From contig NZ_VLNR01000007.1 in assembly GCF_007489275.1 (NCBI RefSeq), positions 85,486 to 149,485 on the forward strand: a stretch of DNA of 64,000 nucleotides, written 5' to 3'. The stretch's first letter is position 1, and each line of letters begins with the position of its first letter. The position numbers were made by a program, and so were the translations under genes. The notes under the pieces were generated by a model that was not told the origin of the DNA, ran no database searches, and worked only from the letters and a program-made list of their open reading frames with translations. Source of the stretch: Aquimarina algiphila. Its GTDB lineage: Bacteria; Bacteroidota; Bacteroidia; Flavobacteriales; Flavobacteriaceae. Shown in pieces: positions 36,483-46,279 of this stretch.

Positions 36483-37364
36483 ATGACTCATAAAGCAGGT
36501 TTTGTAAATATTATTGGTAACCCTAATGTGGGGAAGTCTACATTAATGAATGCTTTTATTGGTGAAAAATTATCCATTATTACTTCCAAAGCACAGACTA
36601 CAAGGCATAGGATTTTGGGTATTGTTAACGGAGATGATTTTCAGGTAATTTTATCTGACACTCCCGGGATAATAAAACCAGCATATGAGTTGCAAGAATC
36701 AATGATGGGGTTTGTTAAATCTGCTTTTGAAGATGCCGATGTACTTATTTATATGGTCGAAATAGGTGAAAAAGAACTGAAAGACGAAGCTTTTTTTAAT
36801 AAAATTAAAAATGCTAAAATTCCGGTGATCTTATTATTAAATAAAATTGATCAATCCAATCAGGAACAATTAGAAGAGCAAGTTCAATTCTGGGCAGAAA
36901 AAGTACCGAATGCAGAGTTATATCCAATATCAGCATTAGAAAATTTTAATGTTAGGGAGGTGTTTGATCGTATTGTTGAGCTATTGCCAGTATCTCCGGC
37001 ATTTTATCCAAAAGATCAACTCACCGATAAACCTGAACGATTTTTTGTAAATGAAGCTATTCGAGAGAAAATCTTACTTTACTATAAAAAAGAAATTCCT
37101 TATGCTGTAGAAATTGAGACAGAAGAGTTTTTTGAAGAAGAAAGTATTATTAGAATCCGATCTGTAATTATGGTAGAACGTGATTCTCAAAAAGGAATTA
37201 TAATTGGTCATAAAGGATCAGCTTTGAAAAAAGTAGGGACAGAAGCACGTAAAGAACTCGAGAAATTTTTTGGCAAAAAAATACATATAGAACTATATGT
37301 GAAAATTAATAAAAACTGGCGTAGTAACGAGCGACAATTAAAGCGTTTTGGATATAATCAATAA
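36483..37364 (+). CDS. era: GTPase Era
   Basis: This essential GTPase binds the 3' end of 16S rRNA and checks 30S maturation. The G domain has GNPNVGKST (G1, near residue 12), SDTPGI (G3) and LLNKIDQ (G4). The C-terminal KH domain has GIIIGHKGSALKKVGTEARK (about 241-260). The product is 293 residues, the normal length. I chose the ATG at 36483 because MTHKAGFVNIIG is the conserved start, because a TAnnTTTG box lies 17 nt upstream, and because the extra upstream codons in frame overlap that promoter. Confidence 0.97.
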   Translation: MTHKAGFVNIIGNPNVGKSTLMNAFIGEKLSIITSKAQTTRHRILGIVNGDDFQVILSDTPGIIKPAYELQESMMGFVKSAFEDADVLIYMVEIGEKELKDEAFFNKIKNAKIPVILLLNKIDQSNQEQLEEQVQFWAEKVPNAELYPISALENFNVREVFDRIVELLPVSPAFYPKDQLTDKPERFFVNEAIREKILLYYKKEIPYAVEIETEEFFEEESIIRIRSVIMVERDSQKGIIIGHKGSALKKVGTEARKELEKFFGKKIHIELYVKINKNWRSNERQLKRFGYNQ

Positions 37365-37727
37365 TTCAGCGATTATATTGTATTATTGTTGTTTAATATG
37401 TAATTGGTTGTAAGATAGTGGTTTGTGGGAATTTTGAGGTTTTTGCAAACTATTTTTATGGTAACACCGTAGTTTGTGTGGTGAATTTTACCGTTTATCG
37501 GTTTTATCAATTTTTTCATTGATTTTAGATGGTTTATATTTAATTTCGTCTTCCAAATTTAATGTAAAAACGCCCCAAGCTATGAATACATTTTACTTCT
37601 TCACAAACAAACCTATAGTACAAATTAGTAAAGATTTATTCTGGTAATACTAGTAAATAGTTTTGATAAATCATTCTTATCAAAAACATATTTAATTGTG
37701 TTATTACCATAAAATTATACTTGGATA
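37365..37727. other. 363-nt intergenic region with nested stem-loop
   Basis: No gene or tRNA is seen between era and the choice-of-anchor A gene. Near its right end is a nested inverted repeat: an inner 9-bp hairpin (TTTTGATAA at 37661-37669 with TTATCAAAA at 37677-37685, 7-nt loop) lies inside outer arms TGGTAATA (37642-37649) and TATTACCA (37702-37709). The structure ends 18 nt before the annotated start of the downstream gene. Confidence 0.6.
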
Positions 37728-40310
37728 ATGCGTTTTTTTGAATTTTATAAAAAAAAATCAATCTTAAAAACCGTCAAAATGCTCAACAGTTTTAGAAAAA
37801 AAGTAACCAAAATTACACTATTCTCTTTTGTGTTAGTTTACGTTTTTACATTCTCTTCGGGGTTTATAGAAGCAGACTATAAAAATAGTGTTGAAGAAAA
37901 GACCTCTACAGTTAATACTTGTGATAATCCACTTAATAATGCTTTAGAATATAATGCATTTGTGAGATATGAAACCCATCTTAAAAACGGAGATACGGAA
38001 GGCCCTATTGCAATGGGTGGAGATCTCACAATGAAAGGAATTATTACCGTTGCAGCTCATACAGCCGGAATTAATTATTTTAATGGAGATAGTGAAGCTT
38101 CTTCTTTGGTGGTTGCAGGAAAGATCATGTATAATTCGGGAGAAGGAATACACCTTAATAAAGGATTTGTCAAAATAGGAGATAGTAATGGATCCTCAGT
38201 TTTTGATAGAGACCTTAATAATGCATCTGTAAATACAAGATTAACCTCTGGAGGTTATGAAGCAATTCCAAGAGTACAAGTGCAAAGAAAACAATTGGCA
38301 ACTTCTGTTGGTCATAGTGATTTAATAGATTTTGAAACTGCGTTTGAAGGATTTGAATCTACATCCTTAGCATTTAGTCTTCTAGACGCTACCTTAGAAG
38401 TAGATCAAAACAATAAAATTAATCTTACTTCTGGTCAAGTAAATGTGCTAAATCTTACAGGAAACAAAATTCTTAATATGCCTTACCTAACATTTGAAAA
38501 TGAGCCAGATGCAAGTACTCCGCTTATTATAAATGTAGACGCATCTGGTGATTTTGAATGGAATGTTTTTAATATCAATAGCATAGGGGATCAGCATGGT
38601 AGTTTTATTATCTGGAATTTCTTTAATGCATCATCTGTAACGCTTAAAGGCGGAGGTACCTTAGTAGGTTCTTTATTTGCTCCAAAAGCAGATGTAATTA
38701 AGGATTCTTCAGGAAATATAAATGGTCAAGTAATAGCAAAAAACTATTATCATAATCAGGGAGAATTACATCAGCATGCTTTTAAAGCCTGTATAGATAC
38801 GCCTTCAACAGTTTGTGAGTTGTCCGTTAACGCTGGAGATGACACAGAAATTTGTCGTGGTCAAAGAGTAACACTTACTGCTTCAATTTCTGATGCATCC
38901 ATATGTGATGATTGTGAATCATATAGCATTGAGAATACAGTTCGATGTGGAAAAGGAAATCTTTACGTACTTTGGTTAAAAGATGAAATAAATAATACAA
39001 TAAAGAGATTTTCTAATGTTGATCTGGAGTGGAAAGAACTAGCTAATGGAACAGCTACTCTAACAGGTACTGTAGTGGATAATGATGATCCTTTGATTAC
39101 ATTAGAAGTTGATGTAACCTATTCTGGAAAAACGATAACAGCACCTGCTGGGAGCCCTAAAAATCACTTTTGTAATTCAGAAAGTACCAGTGGATGGATT
39201 TATTATACCGATGTTTCTGGTTCTGTTACTCAGACCGATGGTTCTTGGTCATTTGATATTTCCCGAAGAGGTCCGGCTTTTCAATTGGGTAATGGAGCAA
39301 ATATAACTGAAGAAGAAGTTGGTAAATATGGAGGGTCTGGTTGGTTTGATACTACAGATAGTAATTTTAATGTAGGAGATTTTAATATTAATATTGGAGA
39401 ATGTAGTTCTACGGGTAATAGTGATGTAAGTTATTTGTGGTCTACAGGAGCCACTACACCGTCAATTGTGGTTACTGGCCCTGGAACATACACCGTTACT
39501 GTTAAGGATTGTGAAGATTGTGAAGCTTCTGATACGGTAGAAGTTCGCACAGGTAATCCACCATCTGTAACTGCTGGAGAGGATCAGCAAATTTGTGCTG
39601 GGCAGGAAGTTACGCTCACTGCAGAAGTAGATAAAAATGGAGATTGCTCTACACCAGATGGAATTGCTTATTTGTGGTCTACAGGAGAAACTACAAAAAG
39701 TATTACCGTATCTCCAGAGGAAGATACAGAATATACAGTGACTGTAAATGATTGTAGTTCTTGTGGTGGTGCCACAGATAAAGTGTTAGTTTCTGTTTCT
39801 TCTGAGTTGTCAATAGATCTAGGAGAAGATTTAATAACATGTTTTGGGCTACCTGTAGTACTTACCTCTCCAATAGATGCAGATACATATCTTTGGTCAA
39901 CAGGTGAGACGACAAAATCCATTACGGTGACAATATTAGAACCTTCTAGTTATACTCTTGAAGTGAGTAAAGATGGTTGCGTTGCTAAAGATGAAATAGG
40001 GATTTCTATTTTTCCATGTGAAGGAGGAGTTTTGCCAGGAAGTAAAACTGTAGAAGTGTATCCAACCGTTTTAGAACCTACAGGAAATGTATCATTAAAT
40101 ATGAAATCTAAAACTAATCAAGAGGTTAGAATTTCTATTCATAATCTCTCAGGAGCTGCTGTTGGACCTGTAATTGTTAGAAATATGCCTCAGGGAGATG
40201 AAACGATAGATGTAAGTCTTACTCAGTTCTCAAAACTTTCTTCAGGAATGTATATCATGAAGATCACTGGAGAAACAGGAACTACCACACAAAGATTGAT
40301 TATACAGTGA
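37728..40310 (+). CDS. T9SS-exported choice-of-anchor A family surface protein
   Basis: This cell-surface or secreted protein of 860 residues has a positively charged start and signal-peptide-like helix (about 28-50; ITLFSFVLVYVFTFSSG). A start at the internal ATG (37767, MLNSFRKK) is equally plausible. A choice-of-anchor A domain (about 68-350, FVRYETHLKNGDTEGPIAMG) comes next. Three related repeats with pattern AGxDxxICxGxxVTLTA and YLWSTGETTKSITV follow (about 365-760). The T9SS type A sorting domain (about 775-860) has VYPTVLEP and LSSGMYIMKITGE and ends TTTQRLIIQ. The repeats resemble PKD/Ig-like adhesive domains. A role in adhesion or matrix is inferred. Confidence 0.85.
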   Translation: MRFFEFYKKKSILKTVKMLNSFRKKVTKITLFSFVLVYVFTFSSGFIEADYKNSVEEKTSTVNTCDNPLNNALEYNAFVRYETHLKNGDTEGPIAMGGDLTMKGIITVAAHTAGINYFNGDSEASSLVVAGKIMYNSGEGIHLNKGFVKIGDSNGSSVFDRDLNNASVNTRLTSGGYEAIPRVQVQRKQLATSVGHSDLIDFETAFEGFESTSLAFSLLDATLEVDQNNKINLTSGQVNVLNLTGNKILNMPYLTFENEPDASTPLIINVDASGDFEWNVFNINSIGDQHGSFIIWNFFNASSVTLKGGGTLVGSLFAPKADVIKDSSGNINGQVIAKNYYHNQGELHQHAFKACIDTPSTVCELSVNAGDDTEICRGQRVTLTASISDASICDDCESYSIENTVRCGKGNLYVLWLKDEINNTIKRFSNVDLEWKELANGTATLTGTVVDNDDPLITLEVDVTYSGKTITAPAGSPKNHFCNSESTSGWIYYTDVSGSVTQTDGSWSFDISRRGPAFQLGNGANITEEEVGKYGGSGWFDTTDSNFNVGDFNINIGECSSTGNSDVSYLWSTGATTPSIVVTGPGTYTVTVKDCEDCEASDTVEVRTGNPPSVTAGEDQQICAGQEVTLTAEVDKNGDCSTPDGIAYLWSTGETTKSITVSPEEDTEYTVTVNDCSSCGGATDKVLVSVSSELSIDLGEDLITCFGLPVVLTSPIDADTYLWSTGETTKSITVTILEPSSYTLEVSKDGCVAKDEIGISIFPCEGGVLPGSKTVEVYPTVLEPTGNVSLNMKSKTNQEVRISIHNLSGAAVGPVIVRNMPQGDETIDVSLTQFSKLSSGMYIMKITGETGTTTQRLIIQ

Positions 40311-40334
40311 ATATTTTAAAATATACTATGTTTT

Positions 40335-40368
40335 AAAGCCTGCTATGAAATAGCGGGCTTTATGTTTT
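40335..40368 (+). terminator. Terminator of the choice-of-anchor A gene
   Basis: A 12-bp stem (40335-40346 with 40350-40361, one G-T type mismatch) with a 3-nt loop is followed by a T-rich stretch. It lies 25 nt after the stop codon. Confidence 0.85.
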
Positions 40369-40397
40369 ATATAGAACCCAAATAAGTCATTAATATT

Positions 40398-40443
40398 CTT
40401 AATTTATCCTTAGCATAACGTTAAGGATAAATTTGTTGTTAAC
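40398..40443 (+). promoter_or_regulatory. Operator/promoter candidate: inverted repeat, 11-bp-spaced direct repeats and -7 box
   Basis: A 12-bp perfect inverted repeat (arms 40401-40412 and 40422-40433) overlaps an exact -7 box TAAATTTG at 40428-40435. The same stretch can be read as direct repeats CTTAAT (40398), CTTAGC (40409) and GTTAAG (40420), spaced exactly 11 nt, with a further GTTAAC at 40438. Eleven-base phasing of short direct repeats is how PhoB-type regulators bind, so a phosphate-responsive site is a candidate; this is inference. Confidence 0.5.
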
Positions 40444-40478
40444 ATTTGAGGTTTTAATCACATAAAATAACATCAACA

Positions 40479-42023
40479 ATGAAAATTTTTAACAAAACTG
40501 CTCTTTTTGCAGCGGTTGTATTAGGGGCATTTAGTTCATGTGACATAGATGATTACCAAGGAGGAGGTGGTAACGGTGGAAATAACAAATTAACGTTTAA
40601 AAAAATTGGAGGTTTCAGTAATGGAACAGGAGATGAGGGGTTCGCAGAGATTTCTGCTTTTGATGCCAATACAGGAAAACTATTTGTAGTGAATCCAAAT
40701 GATGCAGAACTATCGGTTTGGGATATATCAAATCCTGGAACCCCAATTCAAGGAAGTGATATAGCATTAACAGGTATTCCAAATAGTGTTGCAGTTCATG
40801 ATGGAATTGTAGCTGTAGCATTAGAAAATGCAACAAATAAACAAGCAAATGGAGTAATTGCAACATATGATTCAGATTCACAAGTATTACTTAATACCTA
40901 TGAAGCAGGAGCATTACCAGATATGGTCACGTTTAGTCCTAACGGTAAGTATATTGTAGCTGCAAATGAAGGAGAACCAGATGATTTGTATGTTAATGAC
41001 CCAGAAGGCTCAATTACTATAATAGAGGTAGAAAATGGTCAGGTTTTTAATATTGGTTTTACGGCTTTTAATGGTCAGGTGATCGGTAACCATTTTCGTG
41101 TATTTGGACCTGGTGCTACTTTAGCACAGGATATAGAACCAGAGTATGTGGCCATTTCTAATGATTCTAAAATGGCATATGTAACGTTACAAGAAAATAA
41201 CGGAATAGCAATTGTTAATTTACAAACTAAAACAATTACAGATATTATTGGATTAGGTGTGAAGAATTATAACCTAGAAGATAATCAAATAGATGCTAGT
41301 GATAAAGATGACATTGTAGGGAATTTTCAAAATTGGCCAGTTTTTGGATTTTATCATCCTGACGCAATTACATTTGCAAAAATAAAAGGAGGAAGATATT
41401 TAATAACAGCAAATGAAGGAGATGCTAGAGACTATGACGGTTTTTCTGAAGAAGAAAGAGTAAAAGATCTTACTCTAGATCCTGTGGCTTTTCCAAATGC
41501 AGAAACATTACAGTTGGATGAGAATTTAGGAAGACTGAAAACCACTACAGCAAATGGGGATATAGATGGAGATGGTGATTTTGATGAAATTTATGGATAT
41601 GGAGCAAGGTCATTTACAATATGGTCCACTTCTGGATCTGTTATCTATGATAGTGGAGACCAAATAGGAAAAACTATTTTTGACTTGGATGCAGGAGCAT
41701 TTAATAATAACGAAGGAGGAGCTGCAGATAAAAGATCTGATGATAAAGGAGCTGAGCCAGAAGCAGTAGAAACATTAAAGGTAGGTAATAAAACATTGTT
41801 ATTTGTAGGGTTAGAAAGAACAGGAGGATTAATGATTTATGATATTTCTAATCCATCTCATCCAGAGTTTTTAGAATGGATAAGAGATGATGTTGATATT
41901 TCTCCAGAAGGATTAACAGTTGTTAGAGCCGAAGATAGCCCTGTAGATAAGGATTTAGTCATTATTACTAATGAGGTTTCTAATACTGTAGCGATTTATG
42001 AAATAAGCCAGGAAGACGATTAA
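40479..42023 (+). CDS. Choice-of-anchor I family lipoprotein
   Basis: This 514-residue protein has a lipoprotein signal (MKIFNKTALFAAVVLGAFSSC, cleavage before the Cys near residue 21), then a Gly/Asn linker and a beta-propeller-like domain. Family hallmarks are FAEISAFDANTGKLFVVNPN (about 54-73), VTFSPNGKYIVAANEGEPDD, FYHPDAITFAKIKGGRYLIT, ANEGDARDYDGF and PEFLEWIRDD. Homologues are often labelled alkaline-phosphatase-like or choice-of-anchor I; enzymatic activity is not obvious here. It is a single-gene unit between a terminator upstream and the der promoter downstream. The upstream region suggests regulated expression, perhaps by phosphate. Confidence 0.85.
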   Translation: MKIFNKTALFAAVVLGAFSSCDIDDYQGGGGNGGNNKLTFKKIGGFSNGTGDEGFAEISAFDANTGKLFVVNPNDAELSVWDISNPGTPIQGSDIALTGIPNSVAVHDGIVAVALENATNKQANGVIATYDSDSQVLLNTYEAGALPDMVTFSPNGKYIVAANEGEPDDLYVNDPEGSITIIEVENGQVFNIGFTAFNGQVIGNHFRVFGPGATLAQDIEPEYVAISNDSKMAYVTLQENNGIAIVNLQTKTITDIIGLGVKNYNLEDNQIDASDKDDIVGNFQNWPVFGFYHPDAITFAKIKGGRYLITANEGDARDYDGFSEEERVKDLTLDPVAFPNAETLQLDENLGRLKTTTANGDIDGDGDFDEIYGYGARSFTIWSTSGSVIYDSGDQIGKTIFDLDAGAFNNNEGGAADKRSDDKGAEPEAVETLKVGNKTLLFVGLERTGGLMIYDISNPSHPEFLEWIRDDVDISPEGLTVVRAEDSPVDKDLVIITNEVSNTVAIYEISQEDD

Positions 42024-42238
42024 ATAACATCCATAAAAACTTTGTTGTTTTACAGTAACCAACTTGACCGTATTACTTGGTATATTTGATATAAGTAATT
42101 ATTTCACTGACTGACTATCAATTATGAAAAGTTCATAGGCCTAAAACATTGGCTTGTGGACTTTTTATTTTTTGGACGACTTTCTAATGATATTGAAATC
42201 AAATCAAAATATGTATAGTATTGCTTAAATAAAAAGTC

Positions 42239-42246
42239 TAATTTTG
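42239..42246 (+). promoter_or_regulatory. Candidate -7 promoter element for der
   Basis: TAATTTTG followed by CA matches TAnnTTTG, 23 nt upstream of the der ATG; a TTG at 42221-42223 could be the -33 box at a slightly short spacing of 15 nt. Confidence 0.5.
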
Positions 42247-42269
42247 CAAAAATTTTAGAATAAATATCA

Positions 42270-43577
42270 ATGAGTGGTATAGTAGCAATTGTAGGACGCC
42301 CAAATGTTGGCAAATCAACATTCTTTAATCGGTTGATTCAAAGGAGAGAAGCTATAGTAGATGCAGTTAGTGGAGTTACTCGAGATCGTCATTATGGAAA
42401 AAGTGATTGGAATGGAGTAGAATTTTCGTTGATAGATACTGGAGGATATGTTGTAGGTAGTGATGATGTTTTTGAGTCTGAAATTGATAAACAAGTAGAG
42501 TTGGCAATTGATGAAGCAGATGCTATTATATTTATGGTTGATGTAGAATCCGGAATAACCGGGATGGATGAAGATGTAGCTAATTTACTTCGTAGAGTGA
42601 ATAAACCAGTTTTTTTAGCTGTAAATAAAGTGGATAATGGTCAAAGGGCAGCAAATGCAGTTGAATTTTATAATCTGGGGCTTGGAGAGTATTATACTAT
42701 AGCTAGTATTAACGGGAGTGGTACAGGAGAACTTTTGGATGAATTGGTGAAAGCACTACCTGAAAAAGATGAAGATGAAGATGATGAATTGCCACGATTT
42801 GCAGTGGTGGGAAGACCTAATGCAGGAAAGTCTTCATTTATTAATGCTCTAATTGGAGAAGATAGGTATATTGTTACTGATATTGCAGGAACTACCCGAG
42901 ATGCTATTGATACAAAGTATAACCGTTTTGGATTTGAGTTTAATCTTGTAGATACCGCAGGAATTCGACGTAAATCAAAAGTAAAGGAGGATCTTGAATT
43001 TTATTCTGTAATGAGATCAGTTCGAGCAATTGAACATAGTGATGTGTGTTTGATCGTTTTGGATGCTACAAGAGGGTTTGACGGGCAGGTACAGAATATT
43101 TTCTGGTTAGCAGAGCGTAACCGTAAAGGAGTAGTGATTCTAGTAAATAAATGGGATCTTATAGAGAATAAAGAAAGTAACACTCTTAAAGATTTTGAAA
43201 AATATATCCGCAAACAAATAGAACCTTTTACAGATGTTCCTGTTGTATTTATTTCTGCATTAACAAAACAACGATTGTTTAAGGCTATAGAAACTGCTGT
43301 AGAGGTATATAAAAATAGATCTAAGAAGATCAAGACAAGTGAATTAAATGATACTCTATTACCAATTATAGAACGTAATCCGCCTCCAGCGTACAAAGGT
43401 AAATATGTAAAAATAAAATATATTACACAATTACCTACTCCACAACCGCAATTTGCATTTTTCTGTAACTTACCTCAATATATAAGAGACCCTTACAAGC
43501 GTTTTATAGAAAATCAACTTCGTAAAGAATTTGATTTTAATGGAGTTCCAGTTTCAGTATATTTTAGGAAGAAATAA
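42270..43577 (+). CDS. der: GTPase Der (EngA)
   Basis: This double GTPase is needed for 50S ribosome maturation. Two G domains in tandem are visible: [10 protein letters not shown] near residue 8 with DTGGYV and NKVDNG, and [10 protein letters not shown] near 182 with [11 protein letters not shown] and NKWDLIE. The C-terminal KH-like domain contains [20 protein letters not shown] and ends [13 protein letters not shown]. At 435 residues it has the normal length for the phylum. The ATG at 42270 gives the conserved [16 protein letters not shown] start. It converges with the MerR gene 49 nt away. Confidence 0.97.
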   Translation: MSGIVAIVGRPNVGKSTFFNRLIQRREAIVDAVSGVTRDRHYGKSDWNGVEFSLIDTGGYVVGSDDVFESEIDKQVELAIDEADAIIFMVDVESGITGMDEDVANLLRRVNKPVFLAVNKVDNGQRAANAVEFYNLGLGEYYTIASINGSGTGELLDELVKALPEKDEDEDDELPRFAVVGRPNAGKSSFINALIGEDRYIVTDIAGTTRDAIDTKYNRFGFEFNLVDTAGIRRKSKVKEDLEFYSVMRSVRAIEHSDVCLIVLDATRGFDGQVQNIFWLAERNRKGVVILVNKWDLIENKESNTLKDFEKYIRKQIEPFTDVPVVFISALTKQRLFKAIETAVEVYKNRSKKIKTSELNDTLLPIIERNPPPAYKGKYVKIKYITQLPTPQPQFAFFCNLPQYIRDPYKRFIENQLRKEFDFNGVPVSVYFRKK

Positions 43578-43626
43578 AGTGTTTAATTAGATTGAGGAAG
43601 GTAAGAGGATTTTAATTTTTGTTATT

Positions 43627-43956
43627 CTAAAGCTGTTCTTTTATTTTGAGCAATTGGCCTTTGATAGATTCTAATTTCCGGATAATGTCAAAACTATCTA
43701 AGGTTTCTTGTTTTTGTTCTTTAAGATGAATCTTAGCGCCTTCTAGTGTAAACCCTCGTTCCTTTACCAAATGATATATTAATTCGAGATTTTTAATATC
43801 TTCTGGAGTGAATTTTCTATTACCCTTAGCATTTTTTTTAGGTTTTATGATATCAAATTCTTTTTCCCAAAAACGAATTAACGAGGCATTTACATCAAAT
43901 GCTTCTGCTACTTCTCCGATACCATAATACATTTTTTTTGGTAAGTCTACATACAT
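43627..43956 (-). CDS. MerR-family transcriptional regulator
   Basis: This 109-residue DNA-binding protein has a MerR helix-turn-helix: YYGIGEVAEAFDVNASLIRFW (about 10-30, 20-residue core YYGIGEVAEAFDVNASLIRF), then EKEFDIIKPKKNAKGNRKFT and LIYHLVKERGFTLEGAKIHL. A short C-terminal coil follows; no cysteine-rich metal site is present, so the inducer is unknown. It is the last gene of a - strand set of three: CapA stops 5 nt upstream of it and the M23 gene sits 5 nt before CapA. This tight arrangement suggests a role in envelope physiology. Confidence 0.9.
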   Translation of the reverse strand: MYVDLPKKMYYGIGEVAEAFDVNASLIRFWEKEFDIIKPKKNAKGNRKFTPEDIKNLELIYHLVKERGFTLEGAKIHLKEQKQETLDSFDIIRKLESIKGQLLKIKEQL

Positions 43957-43961
43957 AATAG

Positions 43962-45068
43962 TTATTCTTTTTGTTGTGTAAAACTTCCGTCATCTTCAAA
44001 AATCAGCTTACTTTCAGGAAAATCTTTTTCGGTAAGTTGTTTAATTTCCTTTAAAGCCCTCTTTTTGTCATCTAAAAAAGGATAAACCTCGTCTATCTGT
44101 TTAGCAGAATGCAACATTCCTTTTATAAAATCACCATCAGAATTAATTTCAATTTCTGCTATAGGTGCATACCCCTTAATTCCACTTAAATTAAATCTCG
44201 AATAGGTGCAAAAATTACCCAGACTGTATGCAATAAATTTATTTTTATACACTTCAAATGCTCTGGAAACATGTGGTCCATGCCCTAAAATAATATCAGC
44301 GCCTACATCAATCAGCGTATGAGCAAAACGATAAACATCTCCACGATCTTCTCCATAAAATCGCTCTGTCTTTCTAGGCACATGAGTGTGATCAGAACCC
44401 TCGGCACCGCCATGAAAAGAAACAATCACAATATCTACTTTCTCTTTGAGCTCAGTTACGATTTTTTTTGCATTGGTTAAGTTATGAATTTTTATGCAAT
44501 CTTTATTGGGGGCGAATGCACAAAATCCATATTTAATTCCATTTTTTTCAAAAATAGTAGAAGGTTGAGCAAATACACCTGCATAGGCAATGTTATGTTT
44601 TTCGAGTGTTTTTGAAGTGTTTTTTATACCTATTTCTCCAAAATCCCCAATATGATTATTTGCAATGCTCATGACATCAAATCCTGTTTCTTCGAGATAT
44701 TTTCCAAAGTACTCGGGAGATCTAAAGGAGTAACATTTTGATGGATCAGAACAGCGCTTTGCATTCTCTCCTTCATCCGTAAGTGTACCTTCCAGATTAC
44801 CAAATAGAATATCAGCTTTAGTGAGAATTGAGTTTACATCATCAAAAGGTCCTTTTTCGTCAGGAGGTAGATAACTATTATTAGGGAAGTCGGTTCCCAT
44901 CATAATATCACCAACGGCCATAATTTTAATAGTTTTGGATTTTGCAAGTTTCAATTGAGTGTTCTCAACTATAACAGACATCGAATCCAATACCTCTTTT
45001 GAATATTTTTGTGCTTGAATAGTAAAACAGAAGCCAAAAATTAAGACAAGAAGAAGTAATTTGCGCAT
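43962..45068 (-). CDS. CapA-family metallophosphatase-like protein
   Basis: This exported protein of 368 residues has a signal peptide (LLLLVLIFGFCFTIQAQ, about 4-20). The CapA/PgsA metallophosphoesterase fold is marked by MAVGDIMMGTDF, FGNLEGTLTDEG, MSIANNHIGDFGE, VIVSFHGGAEG and LGHGPHVSRAFEVYKNKFIA. Family members take part in poly-gamma-glutamate capsule formation or related envelope polymer handling; no PgsB/PgsC genes are nearby, so polyglutamate synthesis is not supported. It lies between the M23 peptidase and MerR genes with 5-nt spacers on both sides. Confidence 0.88.
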   Translation of the reverse strand: MRKLLLLVLIFGFCFTIQAQKYSKEVLDSMSVIVENTQLKLAKSKTIKIMAVGDIMMGTDFPNNSYLPPDEKGPFDDVNSILTKADILFGNLEGTLTDEGENAKRCSDPSKCYSFRSPEYFGKYLEETGFDVMSIANNHIGDFGEIGIKNTSKTLEKHNIAYAGVFAQPSTIFEKNGIKYGFCAFAPNKDCIKIHNLTNAKKIVTELKEKVDIVIVSFHGGAEGSDHTHVPRKTERFYGEDRGDVYRFAHTLIDVGADIILGHGPHVSRAFEVYKNKFIAYSLGNFCTYSRFNLSGIKGYAPIAEIEINSDGDFIKGMLHSAKQIDEVYPFLDDKKRALKEIKQLTEKDFPESKLIFEDDGSFTQQKE

Positions 45069-45073
45069 AGAGG

Positions 45074-46051
45074 TTAGTCTAAGGTTTCGTTAATTAGATT
45101 AGAAGCTTTAAGCATTTCACTGAATTCTTCAGAAGTTAAACTTCCGTAGTAAAAATTACGAGGATTAATACGTTCACCATCTTTGAAAATCTCATAATGT
45201 AGATGTGGTGCTACAGATCTTCCTGTGCTTCCTACATATCCAATAACATCTCCACGTTTTACTGTTTGACCCTTTTTTACATTGTATTTACTTAGGTGGG
45301 CATATAGACTAACATAGTTAAAACCATGATCTATACGTATATGTCTTCCGTATCCAGTAGAATTAGCATCAGCACGCGTAACAACACCATTACCAGAGGC
45401 ATAGATAGGAGTACCAGTATTAGCAGAAAAATCCATACCATAATGAAATTTTCTTGCTTTCGTAAAAGGGTCACTCCTCCATCCGTAACCAGAAGCCATA
45501 CGTCTTAAATCAGAATTACGTATGGGTTGAATAGCTGGTATGGTAGCTAGTAATTCTTCTTTTTGTTCTGCCAAAGTTGCAATTTCATCTAGAGATTTAG
45601 ATTGAACAACAATTTGTTTGGTTAATTTGTCAATTCGCTCACTACTCTTAATAATAATATCAGAATTATTAAATCCTTCTAGATTCTTATATCGATTTAC
45701 TCCTCCAAATCCAGCATTCCTAAGTTCTTCTGGGATAGGATTAGCGCCGAAATAAAGGCGATAAATATTGTCATCACGTTCTGCGATTTCTTTTAATATA
45801 ACTTCATCACGTTTCAATCGTTGATTCATTAAATCATATTGAAGTTGCATGTTCTCTAATTCTCTTTTGTATGCTTTTTCTTTAGGAGTTTCTAATTGAG
45901 GAATGTTAAGATAAATTAAGAGAAGGACAAAACCAGCTAAAAAAGAACCGATAACCCCTAATGCAGCAATACCAAATTTGCGACCTTTCTTTTGCTCTAT
46001 TCTGCGATAAGAAAGAGTCTCACTATCATAGTAATATTTAACCTTTGACAT
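45074..46051 (-). CDS. M23 family metalloendopeptidase (LytM/lysostaphin type), membrane-anchored
   Basis: This protein of 325 residues has a short cytoplasmic start, one transmembrane helix (about 28-48, AALGVIGSFLAGFVLLLIYL), a periplasmic coiled coil (about 55-190) and a C-terminal M23 domain (about 200-300). The zinc motifs are HYGMDFSA (HxxxD) and APHLHYEIF (HxH), and both are intact, so it should be an active peptidoglycan DD-endopeptidase. Its architecture resembles the envelope-growth peptidases of this phylum. It is first in the M23-CapA-MerR operon and diverges from alaS. Confidence 0.92.
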   Translation of the reverse strand: MSKVKYYYDSETLSYRRIEQKKGRKFGIAALGVIGSFLAGFVLLLIYLNIPQLETPKEKAYKRELENMQLQYDLMNQRLKRDEVILKEIAERDDNIYRLYFGANPIPEELRNAGFGGVNRYKNLEGFNNSDIIIKSSERIDKLTKQIVVQSKSLDEIATLAEQKEELLATIPAIQPIRNSDLRRMASGYGWRSDPFTKARKFHYGMDFSANTGTPIYASGNGVVTRADANSTGYGRHIRIDHGFNYVSLYAHLSKYNVKKGQTVKRGDVIGYVGSTGRSVAPHLHYEIFKDGERINPRNFYYGSLTSEEFSEMLKASNLINETLD

Positions 46052-46073
46052 AATCTAAAATATGCTATTTTTG
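46044..46073 (+). promoter_or_regulatory. Candidate promoter for alaS
   Basis: TTTG-like -33 sequence (TTTGACA, 46044-46050) and an exact -7 box TATTTTTG (46066-46073) followed by CA, separated by about 18 nt from the TTG. The implied leader to the alaS start is about 200 nt. It overlaps the 5' end of the divergent M23 gene region. Confidence 0.55.
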
Positions 46074-46279
46074 CAGGATATCAACCAATATGTAGTTCTT
46101 AAAGAACCTAAACACAGCAACAAATATAGTAAAATGTTGTAAAGTCAGGAAAAAACTGACAAATATCGGTTGAGTATCTTTTTTACGAAAGTGATTTAAT
46201 ATGTTGGTTATGAGTAAAAAAGGTGTTTTTTTGATTGGTATAATAATATTCAGATTTAGAATTTATAAAATTTAAAAGC

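Noticed and set aside
43001..43396. Antisense frame of 131 codons inside der
   Set aside because: It lies entirely within the conserved der gene and has no recognisable domain.
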